The position numbers were made by a program, and so were the translations under genes. From Mucilaginibacter terrenus (GTDB taxonomy: Bacteria; Bacteroidota; Bacteroidia; Sphingobacteriales; Sphingobacteriaceae), in assembly GCF_003432065.1 (NCBI RefSeq), contig NZ_QWDE01000005.1, forward strand, positions 119,883 to 183,882: DNA of 64,000 nt, given 5' to 3'. Numbering within the stretch: the first letter of the stretch is position 1; each line of letters starts with the position of its first letter. Shown in pieces: positions 34,062 to 43,052 of this stretch. The notes below the pieces were generated by a model. That model did no database searches. It was not told the origin of the DNA and was given only the letters and a program-made list of their open reading frames with translations.

Positions 34062-34103
34062 ATATACAAAGGGGGCTGGTTTACACCATCCCCCTTTGTA
34101 TAT
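34062..34103 (-). terminator. Very strong hairpin downstream of the AhpD-like gene
   Basis: ATATACAAAGGGGG (34062-34075) pairs perfectly with CCCCCTTTGTATAT (34090-34103), and TGGT/ACCA extends the stem inside. It lies 20 bases beyond the AhpD-like stop on its strand and is symmetrical enough to stop transcription from both sides. Confidence 0.7.
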
Positions 34104-34122
34104 CTGATAGCTTCAGAGAAGC

Positions 34123-34707
34123 TTAGAATATTACTTTGCCGGTAGCAGTTACCAACGAGGCAATGCGCACGGCGTCAAAAATGCGTTCTTCGGTTGTGCC
34201 CAGCTTTATAAGAGAGTCTTCGTGAGCGTTAACGCACATTTCGCAACCATTAACTGCAGAAATGGCAAGGCTCATCAGTTCAAAAAACTCTTTACCTGTA
34301 ACAGGTTTCATCATTAGCTGCATGCGTATGCGTGCAGGTATCTGCGTATACTTTTCCTTTTGAGTAAAGTGACGGAACCTGTAGAACACGTTATTTGATG
34401 CCAGTAACGATGCACAGCCAACAGCCTCTGCAATGTCTGCAGCAGTTGCGCCCTGCTCTTCGGCATACTTTGTATAGTAGTTGGTAAGCGGCAGGTTATT
34501 ATTGTTTACAGCGGTGCTCAGGCCAAGTAACGCGCATTCTTTTTCGGTAAGATGAGCTGAAGTAAGCGTGCTGGTAAAATTCAATTTAAAATCGCGCAGA
34601 TAGCGGGATTCGCCTTTTTCAAGCAAGGTCAGGCTACCGGTGCGGTAGTTATTTTCAAGACCTACGCTTTGTAGTATCTCTTGTATCAGTTCGGTACTTT
34701 CTGACAT
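34123..34707 (-). CDS. AhpD-like carboxymuconolactone decarboxylase family protein
   Basis: 194 residues from ATG 34707 (MSESTELIQEILQSVGL). The CxxC redox motif, CEMCVNAHE (Cys155, Cys158, His162), is the AhpD alkylhydroperoxidase signature. The length and two-repeat helical layout fit AhpD proper rather than short CMD proteins. In mycobacteria AhpD reduces AhpC through its CxxC. The ahpC-like gene lies just upstream on the same strand and has the matching C-terminal cysteines, so AhpD is probably its adaptor. Confidence 0.9.
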   Translation of the reverse strand: MSESTELIQEILQSVGLENNYRTGSLTLLEKGESRYLRDFKLNFTSTLTSAHLTEKECALLGLSTAVNNNNLPLTNYYTKYAEEQGATAADIAEAVGCASLLASNNVFYRFRHFTQKEKYTQIPARIRMQLMMKPVTGKEFFELMSLAISAVNGCEMCVNAHEDSLIKLGTTEERIFDAVRIASLVTATGKVIF

Positions 34708-34742
34708 GATGTTTTTTTTATTTAAAATGGTAGACAAAAAAA

Positions 34743-34827
34743 TAACCACAGAGAACGCAGAGGTAGTTACAGAGTGGCAGAGTTTATCCCCGTGTACCCT
34801 GTGCCTTCTTTGTGCTCCCTGTGGTTA
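34743..34827. repeat. Intergenic inverted repeat of CACAGAG type
   Basis: TAACCACAG (34743-34751) and CTGTGGTTA (34819-34827) are perfect outer arms. The inner parts (AGAACGCAGAGG, TTACAGAGTGGCAGAG) are near repeats of CAGAG. It lies between ahpC and ahpD and may act as a processing or attenuation hairpin. Confidence 0.6.
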
Positions 34828-34847
34828 AAAGCTATTATAAGGGATAC

Positions 34848-35393
34848 TTATACAGTTAAAGTTTCCTGGCCTTTTTCCCAGTTGCAAGGGCAAAGCTCGT
34901 CAGTTTGTAAACCGTCAAGTACGCGCAATACTTCTTTAACATTACGGCCAACGTTCAGGTCGTTAACAGATACCCAACGGATGATACCTTGTGGGTCTAC
35001 GATGAAAGTAGCACGGTAAGCAATTTTTTCATTCGGCTCTAATATACCCAGGTCTTCAGCCAATGATTTTGAAGTGTCAGCAAGCATCGGGAATTTAAGA
35101 TCGCGCAGATCATCGTGGTTTCTTCTCCATGCAGCGTGAACGAATTCAGAATCTGTAGAAGCACCAATTAAACGGGTGTCGCGGTCACGGAACTCACCGT
35201 AAGCTCTGTTGAACTCAGCAATCTCAGTTGGGCAAACAAAAGTAAAATCTTTTGGCCACCAGAACATTACGGTCCACACGTTATCTTCATTCACCAGGAA
35301 CTCTGATGTAATGGTTTCAAACTCTTTACCTTTTTCGATGCTGGTTACTGCAGTTTTAGAAAATTCCGGAAATTTTTGTCCTATCGTTAACAT
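34848..35393 (-). CDS. ahpC: AhpC-type 2-Cys peroxiredoxin
   Basis: 181 residues. The peroxidatic cysteine is Cys54 in DFTFVCPTE. The C-terminal ELCPCNWEKG contains two resolving-type cysteines (168, 170), as in the mycobacterial AhpC that is recycled by AhpD instead of AhpF. Other family marks are WPKDFTFVCPTEIAEF and VDPQGIIRW. It detoxifies hydrogen peroxide, organic peroxides and peroxynitrite. A -7 box TATATTTG lies 29 bases upstream. No oxyR-like gene is adjacent. Confidence 0.94.
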   Translation of the reverse strand: MLTIGQKFPEFSKTAVTSIEKGKEFETITSEFLVNEDNVWTVMFWWPKDFTFVCPTEIAEFNRAYGEFRDRDTRLIGASTDSEFVHAAWRRNHDDLRDLKFPMLADTSKSLAEDLGILEPNEKIAYRATFIVDPQGIIRWVSVNDLNVGRNVKEVLRVLDGLQTDELCPCNWEKGQETLTV

Positions 35394-35421
35394 AACAGAT
35401 GTTTTATTAAAATTTATGCAA

Positions 35422-35429
35422 CAAATATA
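35422..35429 (-). promoter_or_regulatory. -7 box of ahpC
   Basis: TATATTTG on the minus strand matches TAnnTTTG exactly, 29 bases before the ahpC ATG at 35393. Confidence 0.55.
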
Positions 35430-35540
35430 CGGCTAAAACCATGCGGATTTCATTCTTAATATCTATGGGTTATAGGCAAAACCTATAGTGTTCTAAATAC
35501 ACTGATAGCTAGTATTTTAGATCAAGATTACGCCTGTTTT

Positions 35541-36797
35541 TTATACCGCATGCGCAATTGTTGCCTCTAAAACCGGCGCCTGTTTTTCTTTAAGCTTTTC
35601 TTTGTGCAGATAACGCCAGTGCAGTGCGCCTATAAGCAGCGCTGCAACTCCCTCCAGCAGCATGGTATTAGTGGTACCTATCCACTTAGATACTGCACCT
35701 ATAACCAACCCGCCCAGCGGCTGCATACCAAAGAAAGCCATAGCGTAAAAGCTAATCACCCGTCCGCGCATGTCATAAGCCACAGTCGTTTGTATTAAAG
35801 TATTGCTAATGGTGATCTGCGACATCATACCAAAGCCGGCAATGGTCACAAACAACAAGGCCAGCGGATAACTTCCCTCGTGCGAGAACAGGATTAACCC
35901 CGTGCCAAATACCAGTGTATTGATGAACAGGATCTGCTTTAAGTTACTGCCGGGCTTAAGTGAGGCCAGGAATATAGCCCCGGAAAAAGCACCAAGGCCG
36001 ATAAAGCTATCTATAACACCAAACGTTGAGGCCGTGCCATGAAAAACGTCCTTAGCGTAGTATGGTATAAGGGTACTAAACGGCAATACAAACAGGCTAA
36101 TGAGCGCAAGCATAATAAGCACAAAACCAATTGATGGTGTTTGCTTGATGTATGTAAAGCCTTCTTTCAGGTCGGCAAAAGCATTACCGGCATGCGGTTT
36201 ATGTTCTACCTTAGGCAACCTCATCATTAGTAAGGAACCAATAACAGCAATAAAGCTGACAGCGTTTATTCCGAAGCAGGCATCGTCGCCAAAGGTCTCC
36301 AGCACCAGCCCGGCAATACCAGGGCCTATAAGCCGCGACAGGTTTACCATAGACGAGTTTAACGCCAGGGCATTGGGCAGATCGCTTTTATCTTCCACCA
36401 TATCATAAACCAGCGACTGCCTCGCCGGCACATCAAAGGCGTTGATAATGCCCAGTAGCACGCTCAGCGTAAGTATTTGCCATACCTCGTAGTGATTAAA
36501 AAAGATAAGCAGCGCCAGCAGCACAGCCTGTACCATGGAGAGCACCTGTGTAGTAAGCAACACCTTAAACTTGCTGTACCGGTCGCTGGTTACGCCACCT
36601 ATTAACGAAAAAATAAAGGAAGGGAACTGGCTGGCGAACAGCGTAAGCCCCAGCATAAATGTAGAATGCGTAAGTGTATAAATCACCCAACTTACAGCGG
36701 TCTTCTGCATCCAGGTACCGATGAGCGATACCGATTGCCCCGCAAAGTATAACCGGTAATTACGGCTGCGGAACGCTTTAAAAGTACTGATATTCAT
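35541..36797 (-). CDS. MFS exporter, EntS-like (MFS_3)
   Basis: 418 residues from ATG 36797 (MNISTFKAFRSRNYRLYFAG). It has twelve TM helices. FRNYRLYF-type N-terminus, SLIGTWMQKTAVSWVIY and the loop GGVTSDRYSKFKVL (motif A variant) identify the enterobactin-exporter-like subgroup. The substrate is unknown. It lies 31 bases downstream of a MarR gene on the same strand and is likely controlled by it. Confidence 0.92.
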   Translation of the reverse strand: MNISTFKAFRSRNYRLYFAGQSVSLIGTWMQKTAVSWVIYTLTHSTFMLGLTLFASQFPSFIFSLIGGVTSDRYSKFKVLLTTQVLSMVQAVLLALLIFFNHYEVWQILTLSVLLGIINAFDVPARQSLVYDMVEDKSDLPNALALNSSMVNLSRLIGPGIAGLVLETFGDDACFGINAVSFIAVIGSLLMMRLPKVEHKPHAGNAFADLKEGFTYIKQTPSIGFVLIMLALISLFVLPFSTLIPYYAKDVFHGTASTFGVIDSFIGLGAFSGAIFLASLKPGSNLKQILFINTLVFGTGLILFSHEGSYPLALLFVTIAGFGMMSQITISNTLIQTTVAYDMRGRVISFYAMAFFGMQPLGGLVIGAVSKWIGTTNTMLLEGVAALLIGALHWRYLHKEKLKEKQAPVLEATIAHAV

Positions 36798-36828
36798 ATG
36801 ATAACCCTTTATGCGCAAACTCACGGGG

Positions 36829-37263
36829 TTACTCTGTTTCTACAAGCTTTGTTAATGGTGCAATTGCTTTTAATAAAATCTCCTGCTCTTCGGCTGTACA
36901 GGTGGCTGCAATGGCATGGCTTAACCACTCCACCCGTTCGTTACGGATCTGCGATAATACCTTCTCCCCTTCGGCAGATAAGGAGATCAGCACCTTGCGC
37001 TTGTCTGTTTCTGACACAGCGCGGCTGATGTATCCTAACTCATCCAAATGGCTTAAAATTTGCGACATGGACTGGTTGGTGATCTTCTCCATTGCGGCAA
37101 GCTCGCTTGGTAAAAGCTGCGCTTTATCCAGCAATGCCAAGGTAGACCGTTCGGTAAGTGAAAGCCTGCTGCCTGTGGCAGATTCCTTACGCAACTTCTT
37201 TATCAGCCGGGTAACGGTTACGCGTAACTGAGATGCCAGATCATCAATATCAACTTTGCTCAT
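36829..37263 (-). CDS. MarR-family transcriptional regulator
   Basis: 144 residues. The winged helix contains ERSTLALLDKAQLLPSELAAMEKITNQSMSQILSHLDELGYISRAVSETDKRKVLISLS, which covers the recognition helix and the DKR wing. It probably represses itself and the MFS exporter downstream, released by a small phenolic or drug-like ligand. A -7 box TATATTTG lies at 37294-37301, and AAACT/AGTTT half-sites occur between it and the start. Confidence 0.92.
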   Translation of the reverse strand: MSKVDIDDLASQLRVTVTRLIKKLRKESATGSRLSLTERSTLALLDKAQLLPSELAAMEKITNQSMSQILSHLDELGYISRAVSETDKRKVLISLSAEGEKVLSQIRNERVEWLSHAIAATCTAEEQEILLKAIAPLTKLVETE

Positions 37264-37293
37264 TTAATTAAGTAAACTAATAAGTTTGCCTTA

Positions 37294-37301
37294 CAAATAT
37301 A
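37294..37301 (-). promoter_or_regulatory. -7 box of the MarR-MFS operon
   Basis: TATATTTG on the minus strand, 31 bases before the MarR start. AAACTAATAAGTTT close downstream of it (toward the start) is an imperfect palindrome that could be the operator. Confidence 0.5.
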
Positions 37302-37492
37302 CGGTCAAAGTGCCGGTTTGTTTATCATGAAAGTATCATTTGTAAGCACCATAATTCATATACAGATTTTTTTGCGTTAATCCAAATAACAGTGAAAATA
37401 GCTGTTTTTAATGGTGCAAAAAAGTGTGGTTCTTGCTGGTAAATAGCCGGTTATACAAGTGTTCATTTCCGGCGTTCACGAAAAACACTGAA

Positions 37493-37523
37493 CAAAAAAG
37501 ACGCGTTGTGCCGCGTCTCTTTT
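37493..37523 (-). terminator. Terminator of the pentose-phosphate gene block
   Basis: GACGCG and CGCGTC arms around GCACAA, followed on the minus strand by TTTTTTG. It lies 23 bases past the gapN stop; A and T runs on both sides suggest bidirectional action. Confidence 0.85.
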
Positions 37524-37545
37524 GTTTTTTAAGATGAGGTGGTTG

Positions 37546-39174
37546 CTACAAAATATACTTTGTGCTCAGGAAATTGGAATCGTTATCATTCACAATTTCA
37601 TTGATAAGTTGCTTGTTGGTATCATTCATCTTGGTAGCCACTAATGACCGTATAGAGAACGAACGCAAAGCGTCATGCACAGACAGGGTGCCCTCGGCAC
37701 TGTCCTTTCGCCCGGTGAACGGGAACACATCCGGCCCGCGCTGGCATTGGCTGTTGATGTTCACGCGGCTTACCAGGTTCACAAACGGGTCTATCAATGA
37801 CGATATCTCTTTGGCATCATTACTGAAGATGCTTACTTGCATACCATGTGGTGAATCTATCTGGTATTTAATTGGTTCTTCAATATCTTCAAACGGTACA
37901 ACCGGAATTACTGGTCCGAACTGCTCCTCACGGTACAGCTTCATCTTCTCATTCACGGGGTAAACCACCGCCGGGAAAACAAAGGATTCGGCAGTGACGC
38001 CGCCGTGTTCGTTCATTACTTTGGCACCATTGGCAATAGCATCATCTATACACTCTTTCAGGTAGTCGGGCTTGTGCGGCTCGGGTAGTGGTGTAAGCTT
38101 TACATCCTTTTCCCATGGCAGGCCGGGTTTCATTGCGTCTACAGCAGCACTAAGCAGTTTCAGGAACTCATCTGCAACTTTTTTGTGTACAAATATCATC
38201 TTGATGGCCGTACAACGTTGTCCGTTGAAAGATAACGCCCCTAGTATACACTCGCTTACGGCAAGTTTCAGATCGGCGTGCTTGGTAACTATAGCAGCGT
38301 TCTTGGCATCCAGGCTTAACACCGCACGCAGGCGGTTTACTTTTGGATGGCGCTTTTTAAGATCATTAGCCACCTTACTGCTTCCAATAAAGGCCAGTAC
38401 GTTGATCTTGCCGGTAGCCATAAGTCCTGGTGTAACCACTGCTCCGCGGCCATAAACCGTATTTACCACACCTTTAGGAAAAGCATCTTTAAACGCCTGC
38501 AGCAATGGGTAATGCAGTAGCGTACCATGCTTAGGTGGTTTGAACAGAATGGTGTTGCCCATTATCAGCGCGGGTATTAGCGTGGTAAAGGTCTCGTTAA
38601 GAGGATAGTTAAAAGGCCCCATACACAGCACAACACCCAACGGCGAGCGTCGGATCTGCGCTACCAAACCCTCGGCCATTTCAAAACGGGATGATTGACG
38701 GTCGATGTCCTTCAGTCCGTCTATAGTTGCATTGATGTATTCCACCGTGCGGTCAAATTCTTTGATAGAATCGGCATAGGACTTACCTATCTCCCACATT
38801 ATCAGCTTCACTATCAGCGTACGCTGCTCAATCATTTTATACACGAACTTGTCCATGCACTTGATGCGGTCTGCTACGCTCATCGTTGGCCATTCGCCGC
38901 GGCCGTTGTCATACGCATGGAGGGCAGCATCCATAGCTTCCATGGCTTCAGTTTCGGTGCAGACAGGATAGGTACCAATTAGCTTACGCTTGTAATTACC
39001 ATCAGCCTGCGGGATCATCACGGGCGAATACACTTCACTTACCTCCCCGCTCCACTGGCGCATTTCGCCATTTACGAGGTATTCGCGTTGATGTATCTCC
39101 TCTATCCGATGTTCTGCAGGTATCTGTTCTTCAGGCACGAACATGGCCTGTAGTTGATCTTTAAAGTCGCTCAT
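37546..39174 (-). CDS. gapN: NADP-dependent glyceraldehyde-3-phosphate dehydrogenase (non-phosphorylating)
   Basis: About 542 residues (ATG 39174; an ATG two codons earlier is equally possible). It is an aldehyde dehydrogenase of the Gram-negative GapN type: PLGVVLCMGPFNYPLNE, FKPPKHGTL, and catalytic Cys in SFNGQRCTAIKM. The usual ELGGK general-base motif reads SLDAKN. It oxidises glyceraldehyde 3-phosphate directly to 3-phosphoglycerate with NADP, bypassing ATP formation and making NADPH. Its place at the end of the pentose-phosphate block fits a joint NADPH role. Confidence 0.88.
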   Translation of the reverse strand: MSDFKDQLQAMFVPEEQIPAEHRIEEIHQREYLVNGEMRQWSGEVSEVYSPVMIPQADGNYKRKLIGTYPVCTETEAMEAMDAALHAYDNGRGEWPTMSVADRIKCMDKFVYKMIEQRTLIVKLIMWEIGKSYADSIKEFDRTVEYINATIDGLKDIDRQSSRFEMAEGLVAQIRRSPLGVVLCMGPFNYPLNETFTTLIPALIMGNTILFKPPKHGTLLHYPLLQAFKDAFPKGVVNTVYGRGAVVTPGLMATGKINVLAFIGSSKVANDLKKRHPKVNRLRAVLSLDAKNAAIVTKHADLKLAVSECILGALSFNGQRCTAIKMIFVHKKVADEFLKLLSAAVDAMKPGLPWEKDVKLTPLPEPHKPDYLKECIDDAIANGAKVMNEHGGVTAESFVFPAVVYPVNEKMKLYREEQFGPVIPVVPFEDIEEPIKYQIDSPHGMQVSIFSNDAKEISSLIDPFVNLVSRVNINSQCQRGPDVFPFTGRKDSAEGTLSVHDALRSFSIRSLVATKMNDTNKQLINEIVNDNDSNFLSTKYIL

Positions 39175-39230
39175 AGGCATGAAAAGTTTGAAATGCTATC
39201 CGCAAATGGGGGATATACAAGTATTAATAT

Positions 39231-40001
39231 TTAATTTAACGGTGGCGGCGGCAAAACCACCTGCGTCATGCGGCCATACTGGTTCTCCAGTTTTGATGCG
39301 GCAGCCTTATCCATAAACCATAGCAGGTCACCATTGCTTGGCTGTATTAGTTGTGCCGGATATAACTCGACATTCTTTTCATCCTCCAGAATGTGTTTTA
39401 CGGCTTCGGCTTTACCTTCACCATAAACAAGGAAGGCGATATGATGCGCGATGTTAATGAGCGGTGCCGTAAAGGTTATCCGGTTCATCTTTACTTCGTC
39501 AATATATAACGCCTGTACGCTTGCACTTTCATCATGTAATACTGGTGTATGAGGAAAAAGGGACGCAGTATGCGAGTTGTCACCTAATCCCAAAATGATG
39601 AGGTCGAAACTAGAATTCCCCTCATCAAAAAAGTTCATCAGCGCGGTTGTGTACTCTTTTGCTGCTTCTTCCGCACCTAAATGGGTCTCAATAGCAAATA
39701 TCTGCGACTCGTCTATTCCCAGCGGCTCAAACAACGTGTTCTTAGCCATCAAGTAGTTGCTCTGCTGATCTGTCAACGGTACATCGCGCTCATCGCCAAA
39801 AAAGAAATAAACCTTATCCCATTCTATCTTGTCGCGGTACTCGCTTGCCAGCAGTTCGTGCAATTTCTTGGGAGAACTACCGCCGCTTAGTGCTACCGTA
39901 AAACGATCGCGCTCTTCGATAGCTTCAGCGGCTATCTGAGCGAAGTACATCGCAAGTTGCGCTATTACATCATCTGGTGTGTTAGCTATGTTAAGGTGCA
40001 T
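39231..40001 (-). CDS. pgl: 6-phosphogluconolactonase
   Basis: 256 residues, DevB/SOL type. Motifs are FTVALSGGSSPKKLHELLAS, WDKVYFFFGDERDVP, SNYLMAKNTLF, LIILGLGDNSHTASLFP and AFLVYGEGKAEAV. It hydrolyses 6-phosphogluconolactone to 6-phosphogluconate, the second oxidative step. It starts only five bases after zwf, the typical zwf-pgl coupling. A short Pro-rich C-terminus (VVLPPPPLN) is unusual but harmless. Confidence 0.95.
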   Translation of the reverse strand: MHLNIANTPDDVIAQLAMYFAQIAAEAIEERDRFTVALSGGSSPKKLHELLASEYRDKIEWDKVYFFFGDERDVPLTDQQSNYLMAKNTLFEPLGIDESQIFAIETHLGAEEAAKEYTTALMNFFDEGNSSFDLIILGLGDNSHTASLFPHTPVLHDESASVQALYIDEVKMNRITFTAPLINIAHHIAFLVYGEGKAEAVKHILEDEKNVELYPAQLIQPSNGDLLWFMDKAAASKLENQYGRMTQVVLPPPPLN

Positions 40002-40006
40002 ATTGC

Positions 40007-41518
40007 TTATTTTTTTCCGTTAACGGGCAGTGTGAACCAATTGAAACCATCGCGGGCTATTAAAGCCTCAGCAGACTCCGGCCCCCATGAATCGGCACTG
40101 TAATTAGGGAAGTTCAGGCTCTTTTTATTTTGCCAGGTGCTCAGAATAGGCATTACCAGTTCCCACGCAGCTTCTACCTGGTCGCCACGCATGAATAATG
40201 TCTGGTCGCCAAGCATGGTATCTAATATCAGGGTTTCGTAAGCTTCCGGCGCCTGGTTGGTGTAAGTGCCTTTATAATCAAATACCATATCTACCGGGTT
40301 CAGCACCATGTCAATACCAGGGCGTTTGGCCTGCACCTGTAAGCGGATGCTCATTTCCGGCTGTATGCTAATGATCAACCTATTTTGTTGCCAGCTTTCG
40401 GCCGCTTCTGTCGGGAAGATCAAGTGTGGTACATCCTTAAACTGGATAGTAATTACCGATGATGACTGGTGCATGCGCTTACCTGTACGCAGGTAGAAAG
40501 GCACACCCTGCCAGCGCCAGTTATCCACAAAAAATTTAATAGCAGCAAATGTTTCGGTATTCGACTGCGGATCAACCTTCTGTTCCTCACGATAGCCGGG
40601 TACTTCTTTGCCTTTCATCCAGCCGCTACCATACTGGCCTCTAACTGCTGAGTTACGCACATCTTCCGGCGTGAACTTGCGCATGGCCCTTAGCACATCT
40701 ACCTTGCGGTCGCGTACCTCGTTAGCGTTAAAGCTAACAGGCGGCTCCATGGCAATGTGGCAAAGTAACTGCAACAGGTGATTTTGTATCATGTCGCGCA
40801 TAGCGCCTGAGCCATCATAATAGTCTCCGCGCTCTTCCACCCCTAATTGCTCGGTTACGGATATCTGCACGTGTTCAATATAGTTCCGGTTCCACAATGG
40901 CTCCATAATGGAGTTAGCGAAACGGAATGCCATGATGTTCTGAACAGTTTCTTTACCCAAATAATGGTCTATTCGGTAGATCTGGCACTCGTCAAAAATA
41001 CCTGACAATAGCTGGTTAAGTTCTTTCGCAGTATCCAGGTCATGCCCAAATGGTTTCTCGATTATGATCCTAACGCGGTCCTTATCTTCAGCTAATTGAG
41101 CTTTGGAAATGTTTGACGCGATGATCGGGAAGAAGTTTGGTGCAACCGCCAGATAGAATATAACGTTTGCTTGGGTCTTCCATTCTTCATTATGCTTTTC
41201 TATGCGTTTGCCAAACTCTTTATAGGTCTCAAAATCTGTTGCGTCAGATACCTGGTAGTAAATGCTGTTCACAAATTTTTCCCACTTCTTACCGTCAACT
41301 TTCCCGCTGCGCGAGAATTGGTTGATGTCGTTAAACATGTTCTCACGGAATTGCTCATCTGTAAGCTTTGTACGGCCTGTTCCTATGATAGAGAACTGCT
41401 CTGGCAGCCATCCGTCAAGAAAGAGGTTGTATAAAGCGGGTGCTATTTTGCGTGAGTTAAGGTCTCCGGTTGCACCGAAGATCACAAATATGGTAGGGGG
41501 CGATTTAACGTTGCTCAT
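40007..41518 (-). CDS. zwf: Glucose-6-phosphate 1-dehydrogenase
   Basis: 503 residues. The nucleotide-binding motif is FVIFGATGDLNSRKIAPALYNL; the active-site signature is YRIDHYLGKETVQNI with the catalytic His. Further match: EKPFGHDL. It oxidises glucose 6-phosphate to 6-phosphogluconolactone, producing NADPH, and commits carbon to the oxidative pathway. Between gnd and this gene lies an intergenic hairpin (41532-41617), which may set different mRNA levels. Confidence 0.97.
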   Translation of the reverse strand: MSNVKSPPTIFVIFGATGDLNSRKIAPALYNLFLDGWLPEQFSIIGTGRTKLTDEQFRENMFNDINQFSRSGKVDGKKWEKFVNSIYYQVSDATDFETYKEFGKRIEKHNEEWKTQANVIFYLAVAPNFFPIIASNISKAQLAEDKDRVRIIIEKPFGHDLDTAKELNQLLSGIFDECQIYRIDHYLGKETVQNIMAFRFANSIMEPLWNRNYIEHVQISVTEQLGVEERGDYYDGSGAMRDMIQNHLLQLLCHIAMEPPVSFNANEVRDRKVDVLRAMRKFTPEDVRNSAVRGQYGSGWMKGKEVPGYREEQKVDPQSNTETFAAIKFFVDNWRWQGVPFYLRTGKRMHQSSSVITIQFKDVPHLIFPTEAAESWQQNRLIISIQPEMSIRLQVQAKRPGIDMVLNPVDMVFDYKGTYTNQAPEAYETLILDTMLGDQTLFMRGDQVEAAWELVMPILSTWQNKKSLNFPNYSADSWGPESAEALIARDGFNWFTLPVNGKK

Positions 41519-41531
41519 GATGATGTTTTTT

Positions 41532-41617
41532 GAGAGTCAGGAGTTAAGAGTCAGGAATCAAGACATGAACATAAATGAGTTTGTGTCCTGACTCTTGATT
41601 CTTACTTCTTGATTCTA
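41532..41617. repeat. Intergenic hairpin of AGTCAGGA type inside the pentose-phosphate block
   Basis: AAGAGTCAGGA (41546-41556) and TCCTGACTCTT (41586-41596) are perfect 11-base arms. Each arm is preceded or followed by variant copies of the same word (AGAGTCAGGAGTTAAG, CTTGATTCTTACTTCTTGATTC), so the arms are themselves tandem repeats. The element fills the gnd-zwf gap almost completely. Confidence 0.7.
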
Positions 41618-41620
41618 TTC

Positions 41621-43051
41621 TTAGTCTTGTTTAGCGGTCCACTGTGTATGGAATGTACCTTCTTTGCCTATCAGCTCGTAAGTGTGTGCGCCAAAATAAT
41701 CGCGCTGCGCTTGAGTAAGGTTAGATGGCATGCGTTCGCTGCGGAAAGCATCAAAATAGCTTAGCGATGCTGCGTAAGCAGGCGCTGCTATGCCTGCATT
41801 AACTGCGGCTGCTACCACTTTACGAATGCCCGGCAGCAGGCTGGTCACAATGTCGCTTACGTCGCCGTCAAGCAGCAAGTGCGCTAACTTAGGATCTTTG
41901 CCGTAAGCACCGTAGATGTTCTCCAGGAATTTAGAACGGATGATACATCCGCCTCTCCATATCTTGGCTATCTCATCAAGCTTTAGATCGTATTTGTACT
42001 CAGCAGACGCATTGGAGAGCATGTGCATTCCCTGCGCGTAGCTGATGATCATTGTAAAATAAAAGGCTTGTTCCAAAGCAGTCAGCAGCTCTTCTTTATT
42101 ACCCTCTATCTGCTGGTGATCAGCCGTGCTGTAAATGCCTGCTGCTTTAGTGCGTAGCTCCTTGTACTTAGAAAGGTCGCGCATTGCAACAGCGGTATCT
42201 ACCGTTGGGATGGGTGCCTGTAAGTCCATTGCGCTTTGCGAGGTCCATTTGCCGGTACCTTTAGCGCGTGCTTCATCCTTAATATCGTCTAACAACAGGT
42301 GGTCCGTACCGGGAGCATTAAATTTGAAGATGTCCTTGGTAATATCCAGCAGGAAAGACTGCAAGCGGCCATCGTTCCACCGGGCAAATACTTCGCCTAT
42401 GTGTGCGTTGTCCATCTTCAAGCCCTTTTTCATGATCTCGTACGTTTCGGCAAGCAATTGCATTATACCGTACTCAATGCCGTTATGCACCATTTTCACG
42501 AAGTGACCCGATGCACCCGGACCAATGTAAGTTACGCAAGGTGCGTCGTCTACTTTAGCTGCGATAGCTTCAAAGATCGGCTTCATCACGTTGTAAGCGT
42601 CCTTGTCGCCGCCTGGCATCATGCTTGGGCCTTTGCGAGCGCCTTCTTCACCACCAGATACACCCATGCCGAAGAAGTGCAAACCTTTAGCTTCCAGCTC
42701 TTCTACACGGCGGTTGGTGTCAGTAAAGTGGGAGTTACCGCCATCAATTAAAATATCACCTTTATCCAACAACGGGCTCAGCTCTGCAATAACACTATCA
42801 ACTGGTTTGCCTGCAGGCACCAGCATCATAATGGCGCGTGGTGTAGTCAGGCTTTGTATAAATTCATTCACATCAATAAAACCCTTTACGGCGAACTTGT
42901 CGCCCTCCTGGTTAAGCGAATCTACCTTACCCTGATCTTTATCGTGCCCCGCCACTGCAAAGCCATGATCGGCCATGTTCAATAGCAGGCTGCGGCCCAT
43001 AACACCAAGGCCTATCATACCAAAAGCGTACTTATCTGTTGTTGTGCTCAT
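41621..43051 (-). CDS. gndA: NADP-dependent 6-phosphogluconate dehydrogenase (decarboxylating)
   Basis: 476 residues. Rossmann motif GLGVMGRSLLLNMADHG, the substrate-binding IDGGNSHFTDTNRR and the signature GVSGGEEGARKGPSMMPGG are intact, as is the catalytic KMVHNGIEYG. It converts 6-phosphogluconate to ribulose 5-phosphate with CO2 and NADPH. It begins one base after the HAD gene, so the two are tightly co-translated. Confidence 0.97.
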   Translation of the reverse strand: MSTTTDKYAFGMIGLGVMGRSLLLNMADHGFAVAGHDKDQGKVDSLNQEGDKFAVKGFIDVNEFIQSLTTPRAIMMLVPAGKPVDSVIAELSPLLDKGDILIDGGNSHFTDTNRRVEELEAKGLHFFGMGVSGGEEGARKGPSMMPGGDKDAYNVMKPIFEAIAAKVDDAPCVTYIGPGASGHFVKMVHNGIEYGIMQLLAETYEIMKKGLKMDNAHIGEVFARWNDGRLQSFLLDITKDIFKFNAPGTDHLLLDDIKDEARAKGTGKWTSQSAMDLQAPIPTVDTAVAMRDLSKYKELRTKAAGIYSTADHQQIEGNKEELLTALEQAFYFTMIISYAQGMHMLSNASAEYKYDLKLDEIAKIWRGGCIIRSKFLENIYGAYGKDPKLAHLLLDGDVSDIVTSLLPGIRKVVAAAVNAGIAAPAYAASLSYFDAFRSERMPSNLTQAQRDYFGAHTYELIGKEGTFHTQWTAKQD

Positions 43052-43052
43052 G

